A stretch of 64,000 nucleotides of DNA from Niabella insulamsoli (GCF_039652435.2 NZ_CP190246.1:4278001-4342000), one strand, 5' to 3'; positions 35,122-44,623 are shown, numbered from the stretch's first letter. Notes: a model not told the origin generated them from the sequence alone. Numbers and translations: made by a program.

Positions 35122-36372
35122 CTATTTTAACTTCCTGAGTTTCACCATTTCGATCCGCGTGTGGGTCACACCCAGCACATCAAATTCGTAGTCGCCGATA
35201 ATAATGCGATCCTTTTGAGCGGGAATCGTTTCGTGGTGATTGATGATATAACCAGAAAGCGTTTCGGTATCGTGGCCTTCAAAATCCAGGGCATATTTTT
35301 TTTCGATATAATCGAGCTCGAGCCGGCCCGAGAAAATATATTCCCCCTCCGCGATTTGCTTTTCCACAAATTTTTCGGTGTCGTATTCGTCCCAGATTTC
35401 GCCAAAAAGCTCTTCCAGCACATCTTCCATGGTGATGATACCGGCGGTGCCGCCAAATTCATCTACTACCCAGGCAATACTTTTCGCCTCGCTGCTAAAC
35501 TTGTATATCAAATCAACCGCGTTCATGCTCTGCGGCACAGCAAGGATGCTGATCAAAATGCTACGGATATCATCGGGTTTTTTAAAAAGATCGAGTTGAT
35601 GCACATACCCCAATATGTTATCGATCGAATCTTCGTACACGATGATGCGCGTTCTTTTCGTATCAATAAATTTTTGAAGTAAATCGCTCATCGAGATTTT
35701 TACATCGACGCCGATCACCTCCTTTCGCGGCACCATCGATTGCCTGATCTTGATATTGGGCAGTTCCTGGGCGTTTTCGAGTAGTTGTGTACTTGTATCT
35801 GCCTTCAGGTTGTCTTTAATGCCATCTGAAAACACAAACCGAAGTTCATTTTTACTCAGTGGCGATTTGTTTTTGTCGATTCTTACATTAAAAACATAAC
35901 GTAAAATCCAATTGGATAGCAGGAAAAGGCCGTTGACAAAAGGCGAGAACAGCCAAAAGAAAAAACTGTAGATCAGTGAAAATCCGCTCAAAAGCGAATT
36001 ACTTTTGGACCTGAATAGCGCGCGTGGTAAAAATTCTGCAAAAATCAACACCACCAGCACGTTAAATAATATTTCGAAAAAGATCTGGACGCCCCGGGAT
36101 GTGATGCTGGAATTATTTCTCCAAAACGGGCCGGCTACTTCAGCAGTAAGTAAAACAAAGATGGTCAGTGCGATAACATAACCGGTAATAGCTACCCCAA
36201 TAAAAACCGCGGGCGCGTCAATAAATTTTCCAAGCCGGTGGCCGGTGGCCGTGTCCTGCTTTCTTTTTAATTCGATATTCAATCTGCTGGCGCCGTAGAA
36301 AGCCATTTCCATTCCGGCGAAAAACATCATAAATAACAATGATGCCGACCATGCAATGAGAGTTGGATCCAT
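35122..36372 (-). CDS. CNNM/CorC-like membrane protein with CBS pair (hemolysin-type family)
   Basis: A 416-residue inner-membrane protein: DUF21 transmembrane domain (about 1-190), two CBS domains (about 205-330) and a C-terminal CorC/HlyC domain (about 340-415). The family includes CNNM-type Mg/Co efflux proteins and, in gliding Bacteroidota, GldE. Marked motifs are RQSMVPRKEVIGVD at the start of the CBS pair and WVVDEFGGTAGIITMEDVLEELFGEIWDEYD at its end (quoted in part: DEFGGTAGIITMEDVLEE). Without other gld genes next to it, a GldE role cannot be assigned. Confidence 0.9.
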   Translation of the reverse strand: MDPTLIAWSASLLFMMFFAGMEMAFYGASRLNIELKRKQDTATGHRLGKFIDAPAVFIGVAITGYVIALTIFVLLTAEVAGPFWRNNSSITSRGVQIFFEILFNVLVVLIFAEFLPRALFRSKSNSLLSGFSLIYSFFFWLFSPFVNGLFLLSNWILRYVFNVRIDKNKSPLSKNELRFVFSDGIKDNLKADTSTQLLENAQELPNIKIRQSMVPRKEVIGVDVKISMSDLLQKFIDTKRTRIIVYEDSIDNILGYVHQLDLFKKPDDIRSILISILAVPQSMNAVDLIYKFSSEAKSIAWVVDEFGGTAGIITMEDVLEELFGEIWDEYDTEKFVEKQIAEGEYIFSGRLELDYIEKKYALDFEGHDTETLSGYIINHHETIPAQKDRIIIGDYEFDVLGVTHTRIEMVKLRKLK

Positions 36373-36515
36373 ATACTAAAGATACAAAGCGCGATTTGAA
36401 ATTTGTATATAAAATAAGCGTTAAAGCGAATCTTCCAGGGAGCGCCCCAGATTTTTCTACTTCGGTACTGAGCTTGCGGAAGCTCTTAACAAAAAAAGTT
36501 AGCCAGCCACCCGCC

Positions 36516-37091
36516 TTATTTTTTCAGGAAAGCGGCGATTAGTTTTTCGGCTTCTTCGCAGGCTTCCTGCAAATCGTCATTTACAACAATATGATCGAAG
36601 TGGTGGCTAAATGACATTTCATATTCGGCTTTATTGACGCGCGTTTGCAGGCTTTCTTCGGTTTCTGTGCCACGACTGGCCAACCGCCGCGCCAGCTCGC
36701 GCACAGATGGCGGTTCAATAAAAATGGAAAGCGCGCTTTGAGGAAATTGTTGTTGAACGTGGATGGCGCCTTTCACATCGATATCCAACAGGGGAAATTT
36801 CTTTTCTTTCCACAAACGGTCGAGTTCCGATTTCAAAGTGCCGTAATATTTTCCTTCATACACCATTTCCCATTCAACAAATTCGTTATTTCGGATTTTT
36901 TCCTGAAAGTCCTTAAGCTTCAAAAAATAATAATCTTTTCCATCCACCTCGTTGGCCCTGGGCGCGCGCGTGGCCGCAGAAATAGAAAAAGCCAACTGGG
37001 GAAACCGCTCTAACAGGTACCTGGTAATGGATGTTTTTCCGGCACCGGACGGAGCCGTTATAATGATGATCTTTTTGTTTTGGGAAGCCAT
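36516..37091 (-). CDS. gmk: Guanylate kinase
   Basis: Gmk phosphorylates GMP to GDP with ATP. The 191-residue protein starts at the ATG at 37091 (a TTG six nt upstream is in frame). The P-loop APSGAGKTS (about 14-22), the GMP-binding SATRAPRANEVDGKDY stretch, the EWEMVYEGKYYGT motif and the LDIDVKGA Walker-B region are all present. Essential single-copy enzyme; its neighbours are unrelated. Confidence 0.97.
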   Translation of the reverse strand: MASQNKKIIIITAPSGAGKTSITRYLLERFPQLAFSISAATRAPRANEVDGKDYYFLKLKDFQEKIRNNEFVEWEMVYEGKYYGTLKSELDRLWKEKKFPLLDIDVKGAIHVQQQFPQSALSIFIEPPSVRELARRLASRGTETEESLQTRVNKAEYEMSFSHHFDHIVVNDDLQEACEEAEKLIAAFLKK

Positions 37092-37181
37092 ACACAAATT
37101 ACGGCATTTGTGACGGGAGTAAAAAATTTGAACCGCTCAACATTCGCCCAACAAGGCCTAAATCGATGCGCGCCTTATTTT

Positions 37182-38069
37182 TTATAGAATTTCTTCGATG
37201 CTTTTTCGAATATTATCAGACATTTTTTGAGTAGGCAGATCGTTTTCATCGCCTCCGAACGGATCTTCAATTTCCTCTGCAATCAATTCAAGGCTCGCCA
37301 GCACATAAGTGATGAAGACTACTACAGGCACTACCCAATACCCTAATTGAAACACATAACCCCAGGGCAGGGTCAGCAAATAAATTAAGACAAAACGCTT
37401 GATGAAAACCCCATACGACGAAGGGATCGGCGTGTTTTTAATGCGTTCGCAGGCGCCGCAGATATCCGTAAAAGATTGCAGTTCTGCATTAAGGAATAAA
37501 AGTACTTCACCGCTGATCGACCCGTCGCGGTAGAGTTTTTTTACATGCTCGTAAATAAGACCCGCTACCTGGTTCGGCACATGCTTTTCTGTATCAATCG
37601 CAGATATAATTTTTTTGGTTTGTTCATTTTCATCAAACAGCATAACGCGCGTGCGCTCTTTTAAAAGGTGCTGATGCAGCGCTAATGCGTAACCGGGAAT
37701 AATCTTACGGAAAAACAGCCGCTCTTCGGTCTGGTCTTCCCGCAAAACCACAGAAAGTTTCAGTGCGAGGTTGCGCGAATTATTAACCAGGGCGCCCCAT
37801 AGTTTGCGGCCTTCCCACCACCGGTCGTAGGCTGTATTGGTGCGAAACACCAGCACCAGCGAAATGGCAAAGCCCAGCAATGAATGCATAATGGGCAGGT
37901 TTTTAAGCACGCTCTTATCAGATAGCTTCCAGTAGCCCAGCTCGAGATAAGCGATGACTGCGGCATAGATGGCAATAACGAGTAAGATCCACCAAAGCTT
38001 GCGCAACACATCTGCTTTGGTAACTTTTAATAAAACGGTCAGCCAGTCTTTTGTATTATAATAACGCAT
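37182..38069 (-). CDS. Bestrophin-family (UPF0187) anion channel
   Basis: A 295-residue inner-membrane protein of the bacterial bestrophin homologue family, which form pentameric ion channels. Membrane segments are visible at about 25-45, 58-78, 215-235 and 238-258; the conserved FRTNTAYDRWWEGRKLWGALVNNSR region (about 76-100; core AYDRWWEGRKLWG) is diagnostic. The C-terminal acidic stretch EEIEDPFGGDENDLP corresponds to the conserved cytosolic segment of the family. Transported ion unknown. Confidence 0.92.
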   Translation of the reverse strand: MRYYNTKDWLTVLLKVTKADVLRKLWWILLVIAIYAAVIAYLELGYWKLSDKSVLKNLPIMHSLLGFAISLVLVFRTNTAYDRWWEGRKLWGALVNNSRNLALKLSVVLREDQTEERLFFRKIIPGYALALHQHLLKERTRVMLFDENEQTKKIISAIDTEKHVPNQVAGLIYEHVKKLYRDGSISGEVLLFLNAELQSFTDICGACERIKNTPIPSSYGVFIKRFVLIYLLTLPWGYVFQLGYWVVPVVVFITYVLASLELIAEEIEDPFGGDENDLPTQKMSDNIRKSIEEIL

Positions 38070-38144
38070 GGGTGAAGTTGAAAAATGTCTACACGTTTAT
38101 TTGTCCAAAGCAATCCGCCATTTACGCGCTCAATTTTCAAGATG

Positions 38145-39455
38145 CTAACTGTCTCTTCTCTTGATATCCGCCCCCAGCGCCTGTAAGCGCGTGTCGATAT
38201 GTTGATAGCCTCTGTCTATTTGCTCAATGTTTTGAATGGTGCTCTTTCCTTCCGCACTAAGGGCAGCAATAAGCAATGACACGCCCGCACGGATGTCGGG
38301 GCTGCTCATGGTGATGCCGCGTAGCTTATGGTTTCTTTCCAGGCCGATCACTACGGCGCGGTGAGGATCGCATAAAATAATTTGCGCGCCCATTTCAATA
38401 AGCTTGTCCACAAAAAACAGCCTGCTTTCAAACATTTTTTGATGAATGAGCACGCTGCCTTTAGCCTGGATGGCCGTTACCAAAACGATGCTCAATAAGT
38501 CGGGCGTAAAACCCGGCCATGGGTGGTCGTAGATCGTTAAAACGCCGCCATCAAGATATTTTTGAATCGTATAGTTTTCCTGCGAAGGGATAAATATATC
38601 ATCACCTTTAAATTGCATTTCAATGCCCAGTTGTTTAAACTTTTCGGGGATAACGCCCAGGTCGTTCAGGCCGGCATTTTTAATCGTTATTTCGCCCTGC
38701 GTCATCGCAGCCATTCCAATAAAAGATCCTACTTCGATCATATCGGGCAACATGGCATGTGTTGTTCCTCCTAAATAACCGACCCCTTCAATAACCAGCA
38801 AATTACTCCCGATGCCGCTTATTTTGGCGCCCATTCGATTCAGCATTTTGCACAATTGCTGCAGGTAGGGTTCGCAGGCGGCGTTATAAATAGTAGTTGT
38901 TCCCTGCGCCATCGTGGCCGCCATCACAATATTAGCGGTTCCGGTTACCGATGGCTCATCGAGCAGCATATAGCAGCCTTTCAACGCTTCGGCCGTCAGG
39001 TGAAAAAAGCCGTCTTCCTGATTGTAGTCTAACTGAGAGCCTAATTTCTGAAAACCGATAACATGCGTATCCAGCCGGCGGCGGCCTATTTTATCGCCGC
39101 CCGGTTTGGGAATAAATGCTTTCTTGAACCGCGCCAACATAGCACCAGCCAGCATTACACTGCCCCGCAACCTGCCGCTTTTCTTTTTAAAATCAGCGCT
39201 GTGCAAATAATCGACGTTAACGTCATCAGCCTTGAAAGTGCAGGAACTGCGGCTAATGCGATTGACCTTTACGTTCATTTCTGCGAGTAGCTCGATCAAT
39301 AGGTTTACATCAAGAATATCGGGAATATTGTTAATCGTAACTTCTTCGGGAGTTAACAGTACCGCGCTGATGATTTGCAGCGCTTCATTTTTTGCTCCTT
39401 GCGGAACGATGGTGCCTTGTAATTTCTTACCTCCATTTACTTCAAATACACTCAT
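38145..39455 (-). CDS. murA: UDP-N-acetylglucosamine 1-carboxyvinyltransferase, Cys-to-Asp active-site variant
   Basis: MurA transfers enolpyruvate from PEP to UDP-GlcNAc, the first committed step of peptidoglycan synthesis. The 436-residue protein has the family's AKNEALQIISA N-terminal motif (Lys22/Asn23), RGSVMLAGAMLARF and the DIRAGVSLLIAAL C-terminal motif. In the active-site loop PKPGGDKIGRRRLDTH the residue equal to E. coli Cys115, the target alkylated by fosfomycin, is Asp121 (codon GAT). Enzymes with Asp here, such as those of Mycobacterium tuberculosis and Chlamydia, remain active and are intrinsically fosfomycin resistant. Essential gene, no operon partner evident. Confidence 0.96.
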   Translation of the reverse strand: MSVFEVNGGKKLQGTIVPQGAKNEALQIISAVLLTPEEVTINNIPDILDVNLLIELLAEMNVKVNRISRSSCTFKADDVNVDYLHSADFKKKSGRLRGSVMLAGAMLARFKKAFIPKPGGDKIGRRRLDTHVIGFQKLGSQLDYNQEDGFFHLTAEALKGCYMLLDEPSVTGTANIVMAATMAQGTTTIYNAACEPYLQQLCKMLNRMGAKISGIGSNLLVIEGVGYLGGTTHAMLPDMIEVGSFIGMAAMTQGEITIKNAGLNDLGVIPEKFKQLGIEMQFKGDDIFIPSQENYTIQKYLDGGVLTIYDHPWPGFTPDLLSIVLVTAIQAKGSVLIHQKMFESRLFFVDKLIEMGAQIILCDPHRAVVIGLERNHKLRGITMSSPDIRAGVSLLIAALSAEGKSTIQNIEQIDRGYQHIDTRLQALGADIKRRDS

Positions 39456-39542
39456 GAGTGGGATGCCGTTTTGTTCAAACGAAGATAGGGAGCGAAACCG
39501 AAAACTTCCCGCGCGGCGATATAAAAAACCTGGCGCTGCGCT

Positions 39543-40082
39543 TTAATAATATGGACTGATCATCACATAAACCAAAACACCGGTAATGGCCACATAGAGC
39601 CAAAGCGGCCAGGTGATTTTTGCAATTTTTCTGTGGCGGTCAAATTCGCCTACCAGCCCGCGGTAAGCAGTGAAAAGAATAAAGGGAAGGATAATGCCCG
39701 CCAGGGGAATATGTGTAAATAAAATGATATAATACACGGTTTTGATTCCGCCGGTTCCGCCGAACCTTGTATCGCCGGCGAATAGATGATGGCAGATATA
39801 ACTGATGAGGAAAAGGATGGATAAAACCATTGCCCACAACATGAGCTTTTTGTGAAGCTGATACTTGCCGCGTTTCACCAAAACGAGGGCTGCAATCAAT
39901 AAAACAGCAACCGTTGAGTTGATCACCGCGTTGATCAGTGCAAAAATGTGCACGTCAAAGCCCAGGTCCACATCAAGCTCTATGCGGCCCAGCGCCGCAA
40001 CGACTAAAAATACAATTACCGAAAATGAAAAAATCAGCCAGTTTGCCTTTTTATCATTTTTCTTCCAGGCCGGTGTCAACAT
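39543..40082 (-). CDS. DUF420 membrane protein
   Basis: A 179-residue integral membrane protein with about five hydrophobic segments (near 14-32, 45-66, 80-98, 113-132 and 155-175) and conserved His residues (HIFALINAVINS, HHLFAG, HIPLAG) typical of DUF420. In other bacteria DUF420 proteins (CtaM) help assemble haem-copper oxidase. The gene overlaps the end of the SCO-family gene by 29 nt, and SCO proteins deliver copper to cytochrome oxidase, which supports a shared role in respiratory oxidase maturation. Confidence 0.88.
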   Translation of the reverse strand: MLTPAWKKNDKKANWLIFSFSVIVFLVVAALGRIELDVDLGFDVHIFALINAVINSTVAVLLIAALVLVKRGKYQLHKKLMLWAMVLSILFLISYICHHLFAGDTRFGGTGGIKTVYYIILFTHIPLAGIILPFILFTAYRGLVGEFDRHRKIAKITWPLWLYVAITGVLVYVMISPYY

Positions 40083-40872
40083 TTTTTCCTCTTTTAAATA
40101 AAATCATAAATAAGCCGACGGCAACCGCAGCTATCAAAAATACTATAGCTAATAGTTTAACCGGCAGTCCGCTTTTTTTGCTGCGGTCTTTTTCGAGCGT
40201 AAGCAAAACAGCATCCCGCGAAATTCTTTTGATATCCGCCGAGTCCAAACCGTGGTAATAGCCCCTGATATTTCTCTTTCCGTCGATCAACACAAAATGG
40301 TCGGTATGAATAAAAGAAGTATCAACACCCTTTCCATCAACGAGCGCAAGTTTCAAATCATTAATGGCCAGGTCATAAATTTCCTTTTTTGTTCCGGTCA
40401 ACAAATCCCATTGTTCGGGGTTGATCTGAAACCGGTCGGACCACTTTTTCAGCTGCGGCACCGAATCCCGCTCGGGGTCTACCGAAAAAGAAAGAAAATG
40501 AACATTGTGGTTGGTTTTGTCACCCACGCGCTGCGCGTTTGTAATGGCGGTTTGCACCGCTTTCATATTACTTGTTAGTGCCGGGCAAATGGTAGGACAA
40601 TGCGTAAAAAAGAAATCGGCAATGATGATTTTTCCTTCGTAGTCGCTTAATTTGACGGAGTCGCCCAATTGGTTCACAAGATTAAAATCCGGAACCTGAT
40701 GCCAAACGGTGTCGGCTACCTGCTTGCCGTTTTCCAACCTGGTTGTAACGTTGTCGGGGATATAATGCCCCGGCATCGACAAGGCTTCGTCGCTGTAGTG
40801 CCTGATGATCAAATAACAAATCAAAGGCAGCAGCAAGGCCATTAAAACAGCATATAGACCTTTTTTGCTCAA
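40054..40872 (-). CDS. SCO1/SenC/PrrC-family copper chaperone protein
   Basis: A 272-residue inner-membrane-anchored thioredoxin-fold protein. SCO proteins help load the CuA site of cytochrome c oxidase. The N-terminal helix (about 8-26) anchors it; the CxxxC copper motif is CPTIC in DFFFTHCPTICP, and the distal His ligand is in HTDHFVLID near 209-217. A second hydrophobic helix near the C-terminus (about 235-258) is present, which is less usual for the family. The best start is a TTG at 40872, because the next ATG (40839) removes residues before the anchor helix. Overlaps the DUF420 gene by 29 nt. Confidence 0.9.
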   Translation of the reverse strand: MSKKGLYAVLMALLLPLICYLIIRHYSDEALSMPGHYIPDNVTTRLENGKQVADTVWHQVPDFNLVNQLGDSVKLSDYEGKIIIADFFFTHCPTICPALTSNMKAVQTAITNAQRVGDKTNHNVHFLSFSVDPERDSVPQLKKWSDRFQINPEQWDLLTGTKKEIYDLAINDLKLALVDGKGVDTSFIHTDHFVLIDGKRNIRGYYHGLDSADIKRISRDAVLLTLEKDRSKKSGLPVKLLAIVFLIAAVAVGLFMILFKRGKNVDTGLEEK

Positions 40873-41038
40873 CTCGTTGAATTAAATTAAAAAATTACCC
40901 ACGCTTGCCCGCAATCGGAGCGCTCTTAAAAATTTCGGCAAAATTCGTGAAATATGGCGATAGGCAGGCATGATTTCTTTTTTTTCTTTCTATGCCGTAT
41001 TAAATTCTTAGTTTTAAGCCAATAAAAAACCTTTTATT

Positions 41039-42280
41039 ATGCTCTCCAAATTTTTACTCGCCTTTTCGGCTGCCGCGTTAATTAGTTGTAACAGCTGTAG
41101 CCCCGGAGATTCTGCTAACCAAGAGCCGGACCCTGAGCTACCCAACCTCCCACCTGTAGAAACCAAGGAGGCCAATACCAAATATAAGCCGGCGTTTGAA
41201 GGCCAAACCCGCGTTGCGGGCATGAAAACGGCGACAGCCCTGGATATAAAAGTAATAAGTGAAGCGCTGGTAAACCCCTGGGGAATTACGGCTTTGCCTG
41301 ATGGCCGGCTGCTGATCACCGAAAAGGGTGGCACCATGCGCATTGCTACTACGGCCGGTGAATTATCGGCCCCTATCATCGGTCTTCCGGCAGTGAATTC
41401 GAACGGGCAGGGCGGCTTATTGGGCCTTACGGTTGACCCCGATTTCAACAGCAACCGAATGGTGTATTGGGTTTTTGCAGAAAATATTAGTGGCGGAACA
41501 TTGACGGCCGTTGCGAAAGGAAAACTGGCCGCGGACGAAAAAAGCATAGAAAATCCGTTGGTTATTTATCGGGCTACCCCGGCTTTTGCGGGCACGCTTC
41601 ATTATGGCGGCCGGATCGTTTTTGATGGCGGTGGCAACCTGTTTGTAAGTACGGGCGAGCGCTCCAACCTGGAAACCAGGCCAAAGGCACAAGACCTGGG
41701 CACAGGCCTCGGCAAGATCGTTCACATTACTAAAGAAGGAAAAGCTGTGGCAGGAAACCCTTTTGCCGGAACAGCAGGCGCTATGCAGGAAAATTATAGC
41801 TACGGCCACCGGAACGTGCAGGGGCTGGCGATCCACCCCGAAACTGGAGATTTGTGGGAGAACGAGTTTGGCCCGCGGGGCGGCGACGAAGTCAACCGTA
41901 TTCAGGCAGGAAAAAATTATGGCTGGCCCACGATTACTTATGGACTTGAATATAGCGGCGACTCTATCAATAACGGATTGACGCAACAAGACGGCTTAGA
42001 GCAGCCGGTGTATTACTGGGATCCTGTAGTATCGCCCAGCGGCATGACATTTTACAGCGGCGATCTTATTCCCGAATGGAAAAATAATCTTTTTATCGGC
42101 TGCCTGAGCGGTTCGCATATTGCGCGGTTAAGAATTGAAAATAACAAAGTAGTGGGCGAAGAAAGGTTGCTGGCCGATCAACAACAGCGTTTCAGAGATA
42201 TTGCCCAGGGTAAGGATGGCGCTTTATACGCCGTATGTGATGGCGCCCATGGCCGGTTATACCGCATCGGCAAAAAATAA
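41039..42280 (+). CDS. PQQ-dependent sugar dehydrogenase-like lipoprotein
   Basis: A 413-residue six-bladed beta-propeller of the soluble glucose/sorbosone dehydrogenase family, which oxidises aldose sugars using pyrroloquinoline quinone. The signal peptide ends in a lipobox with Cys17 (LISC). Propeller motifs are NPWGITALPDGRLLITEKGG, GGRIVFDGGGNLFVSTGER, the GHRNVQGLAIHPETG site and the ENEFGPRGGDEVNRI motif with the Ca/PQQ-binding residues. PQQ biosynthesis genes are not in the window, so the cofactor would be taken up or made elsewhere. Confidence 0.92.
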   Translation: MLSKFLLAFSAAALISCNSCSPGDSANQEPDPELPNLPPVETKEANTKYKPAFEGQTRVAGMKTATALDIKVISEALVNPWGITALPDGRLLITEKGGTMRIATTAGELSAPIIGLPAVNSNGQGGLLGLTVDPDFNSNRMVYWVFAENISGGTLTAVAKGKLAADEKSIENPLVIYRATPAFAGTLHYGGRIVFDGGGNLFVSTGERSNLETRPKAQDLGTGLGKIVHITKEGKAVAGNPFAGTAGAMQENYSYGHRNVQGLAIHPETGDLWENEFGPRGGDEVNRIQAGKNYGWPTITYGLEYSGDSINNGLTQQDGLEQPVYYWDPVVSPSGMTFYSGDLIPEWKNNLFIGCLSGSHIARLRIENNKVVGEERLLADQQQRFRDIAQGKDGALYAVCDGAHGRLYRIGKK

Positions 42281-42362
42281 AAAACCTTCACAAATCAACA
42301 TGCTACAAGACGGCGGCCTGTTCCCAAAACAAAAGAGTATTTTCGCCCGAAATTGAGAACTC

Positions 42363-43364
42363 ATCAATCGTCCATCTAAAATACTTGTTACGGGCGGCAC
42401 GGGCTTTGTCGGCGCTTATATAATCAGCGAGCTGGTACAACAGGGCTTTGCTGTAAAAGCGCTAAAACGCAGCACCGCGAAGCTGCCGCGTTTTATCGAT
42501 CCTGATATTTTACAAAAGGTGGAATGGGTGGATGGTGATATTCTTGACATCATGTCGCTCGAAGGCGCGATGCAGGAAACGGATATTATTATTCACAGCG
42601 CTGCGATCGTTTCTTTTCATAAAAAAGAGCGGTCTAAAATGTATCATGTCAATATTGAAGGGACTAAAAATGTGGTTAATGCAGCTTTAGAACAGGGCGT
42701 TAAACGCATTGTCTATATCAGTTCTGTGGCGGCCATCGGAAGGAAACTGTCCGGCAACACGGTTAATGAAAAAGCGCAGTGGGAAGACAGCCGGTTGAAT
42801 ACGCATTATGCCATCAGCAAATTTAAAGCAGAGCTGGAAGTTTGGCGCGGCATGGCGGAAGGCCTTGAAGGCGTGATCCTGAACCCCGCGACAGTTTTGG
42901 GCTTTGGCGACTGGAATCAAGGCAGCAGCGGCCTTTTCAAAAATGCTTATAAAGAGTTTAAATGGTATACCAACGGCGTGAACGGCTTTGTTGACGTGGA
43001 AGACCTGGCGCGCGCAGCCGTTTTATTAACGCAAAGCGATATAACCGAAGAGCGTTTTATTATCTGCAATGATAACTGGCCGTTTCGCCGGTTGTTTGAT
43101 ACGATGGCGGATCATTTCAATAAAAAGAGGCCTTCAAAAGAAGCAACGCCTTTCCTTTCGGAACTGGCCTGGCGCCTTGAAAAGTTCAAATCTTTTTTTT
43201 CCGGTAAAAAACCACTGCTCACCAGGGAGAGCGCCAAAGTTGCCAACAGCCACACGCGGTTTGATAACAGCAAATTGCTGAAAGCTTTTCCAGCTTTTAA
43301 GTACACACCGCTTGAACAAACGATAGCGCGGGCCTGTGCGCGATATTCGGTTGAGGGTGATTGA
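42363..43364 (+). CDS. NAD-dependent epimerase/dehydratase with no canonical start codon
   Basis: An extended short-chain dehydrogenase (about 333 residues). The nucleotide-binding motif TGGTGFVGAY is encoded at 42390-42419 and the catalytic YAISK follows in the middle of the protein, with the usual SSVAAIG serine segment. The frame opens after a TGA at 42354-42356, and from there to the motif the codons contain no ATG, GTG or TTG. The first plausible initiator is ATC at 42363, giving a natural NRPSKILVTGG start; the GTG at 42519 would delete the whole NAD-binding site. Either ATC is used, or the start codon has mutated, or this is a sequencing error. Substrate unknown. It follows the sugar dehydrogenase gene by about 80 nt. 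Confidence 0.75.
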   Translation: MNRPSKILVTGGTGFVGAYIISELVQQGFAVKALKRSTAKLPRFIDPDILQKVEWVDGDILDIMSLEGAMQETDIIIHSAAIVSFHKKERSKMYHVNIEGTKNVVNAALEQGVKRIVYISSVAAIGRKLSGNTVNEKAQWEDSRLNTHYAISKFKAELEVWRGMAEGLEGVILNPATVLGFGDWNQGSSGLFKNAYKEFKWYTNGVNGFVDVEDLARAAVLLTQSDITEERFIICNDNWPFRRLFDTMADHFNKKRPSKEATPFLSELAWRLEKFKSFFSGKKPLLTRESAKVANSHTRFDNSKLLKAFPAFKYTPLEQTIARACARYSVEGD

Positions 43365-43369
43365 GGGCC

Positions 43370-43696
43370 TTAGTGCGATACCGCTTTTAGTCCGATAATG
43401 GAAGCGATCAAAGTAAAAATGAAAAAGATGCGCCAGAAACTGGCCGGATCCTTGAAAAAAATCATGCCCATTAAAGCCGTACCGACTGCCCCGATGCCCG
43501 TCCACACAGCGTAGGCCGTTCCGATGGGAAGCGATTGGGTGGCCTTTACAAGCAGCACCATACTTATTGTTAGCGCCACTAAAAAACCGGCATACCAGGC
43601 ATACATTTCCGACCCGGTTGCTTCTTTGGCCTTTCCCAGGCAAAAGGCAAATGCTACCTCAAACAACCCGGCAACGATCAACATCAACCAACTCAT
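43370..43696 (-). CDS. Small multidrug resistance (SMR) family transporter
   Basis: A 108-residue membrane protein with four transmembrane helices and the conserved membrane-embedded Glu in AGLFEVAFAF (Glu13), which couples proton and substrate movement in SMR exporters. The KATQSLPIGTAYAVWTGIGAVG segment (core PIGTAYAVWTGIG) is diagnostic. Members include guanidinium exporters (Gdx, formerly SugE) and quaternary-ammonium exporters (EmrE/Qac); the substrate cannot be fixed from sequence and no guanidine riboswitch is apparent upstream. Convergent with the epimerase gene. Confidence 0.92.
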   Translation of the reverse strand: MSWLMLIVAGLFEVAFAFCLGKAKEATGSEMYAWYAGFLVALTISMVLLVKATQSLPIGTAYAVWTGIGAVGTALMGMIFFKDPASFWRIFFIFTLIASIIGLKAVSH

Positions 43697-43776
43697 GTTT
43701 TAAATTTTTTAATCCTTATTTAAATATAAAAAAGCGGCCATTACTGCCGCTTTACAATATTATGCTTCAGATACGT

Positions 43777-44523
43777 TTAAAGCCCGCCAAAAGTAAGGCC
43801 GATCGTAAACGGCTTTAACTGCGGCCCCACGCCAGCTTTCAACAAACTGGTAAACTGATAGGTGCCAAACACAGTGAAGTGACCAACTCCGACTCTTGCC
43901 GTGCCCACGATACGCGTTGTATTAAAATAATTTTTGCTGGATTCTTTTAACAGATAGCTTGTAGTAGTAGGTTCTGTAAGGCGGGAGCGGGTACCGCCTT
44001 TCAACATCGTTCCCACTTTAACACCAACGGCTATTTTAAAGCTTTTGTCGCTGGCTTCAGGATTGGCAGTATAACGAAGTTCTACCGGAAGTTCGGCATA
44101 AGCGGTTGTTACTTTTGTTTTTTTGACATCGATTGTTGTATCAAGGCCGTTGAAGCGCATGGTATTCGTTCTTCCTTTAACATCAGCAAATGCATTGTCT
44201 AAAAAAACGTGGTCAGAGCCGACACCCAATCCCACAGCGGCGCTCAATTGCTGAGAACTTTTAAACGGAAAATCCATCATGAAATATGCGTTGATACTTC
44301 TCGAAAGGCCTTTTGTTTGAATACTATCGGGCGCGTCCAACCAATTGGTGTAGCCCAGCTGTAACAAAAAATGATCGTTGGCCCGGTTGGTAAGATTGTA
44401 TTTTTTCTTTGGTTTTTTCGCAGGTTCGCTCACTACCAGCGCTGGACCTTTTGAGGTATCAACCTGTGCAAACACAACTCCTGACAAAAATATCGCGCAA
44501 ACAGCGAATAAAATTTTCTTCAT
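43777..44523 (-). CDS. Outer-membrane beta-barrel protein (PorT-like)
   Basis: A 248-residue protein with a signal peptide (about 1-19, VFA-Q), a short Pro/Lys-rich linker (about 30-42) and then alternating hydrophobic beta-strands ending in a C-terminal strand with terminal aromatic/leucine residues (PFTIGLTFGGL). This is the pattern of eight- to ten-stranded outer-membrane barrels such as the PorT family in Bacteroidota. Function unknown. Single gene. Confidence 0.75.
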   Translation of the reverse strand: MKKILFAVCAIFLSGVVFAQVDTSKGPALVVSEPAKKPKKKYNLTNRANDHFLLQLGYTNWLDAPDSIQTKGLSRSINAYFMMDFPFKSSQQLSAAVGLGVGSDHVFLDNAFADVKGRTNTMRFNGLDTTIDVKKTKVTTAYAELPVELRYTANPEASDKSFKIAVGVKVGTMLKGGTRSRLTEPTTTSYLLKESSKNYFNTTRIVGTARVGVGHFTVFGTYQFTSLLKAGVGPQLKPFTIGLTFGGL

Positions 44524-44623
44524 AACTAATTTAAGATTGGCGCAAATATATTTTTATTTAGGTTAAAAATAGGTTAATGGCCCGCAAGAAGCTGAAATTA
44601 TGCCCCTTTGCCGGCCAAAAGGT

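Noticed and set aside
42519..43364. GTG at 42519 as the start of the epimerase
   Set aside because: It would remove the NAD-binding TGGTGFVGAY motif that is encoded in the same open frame upstream.
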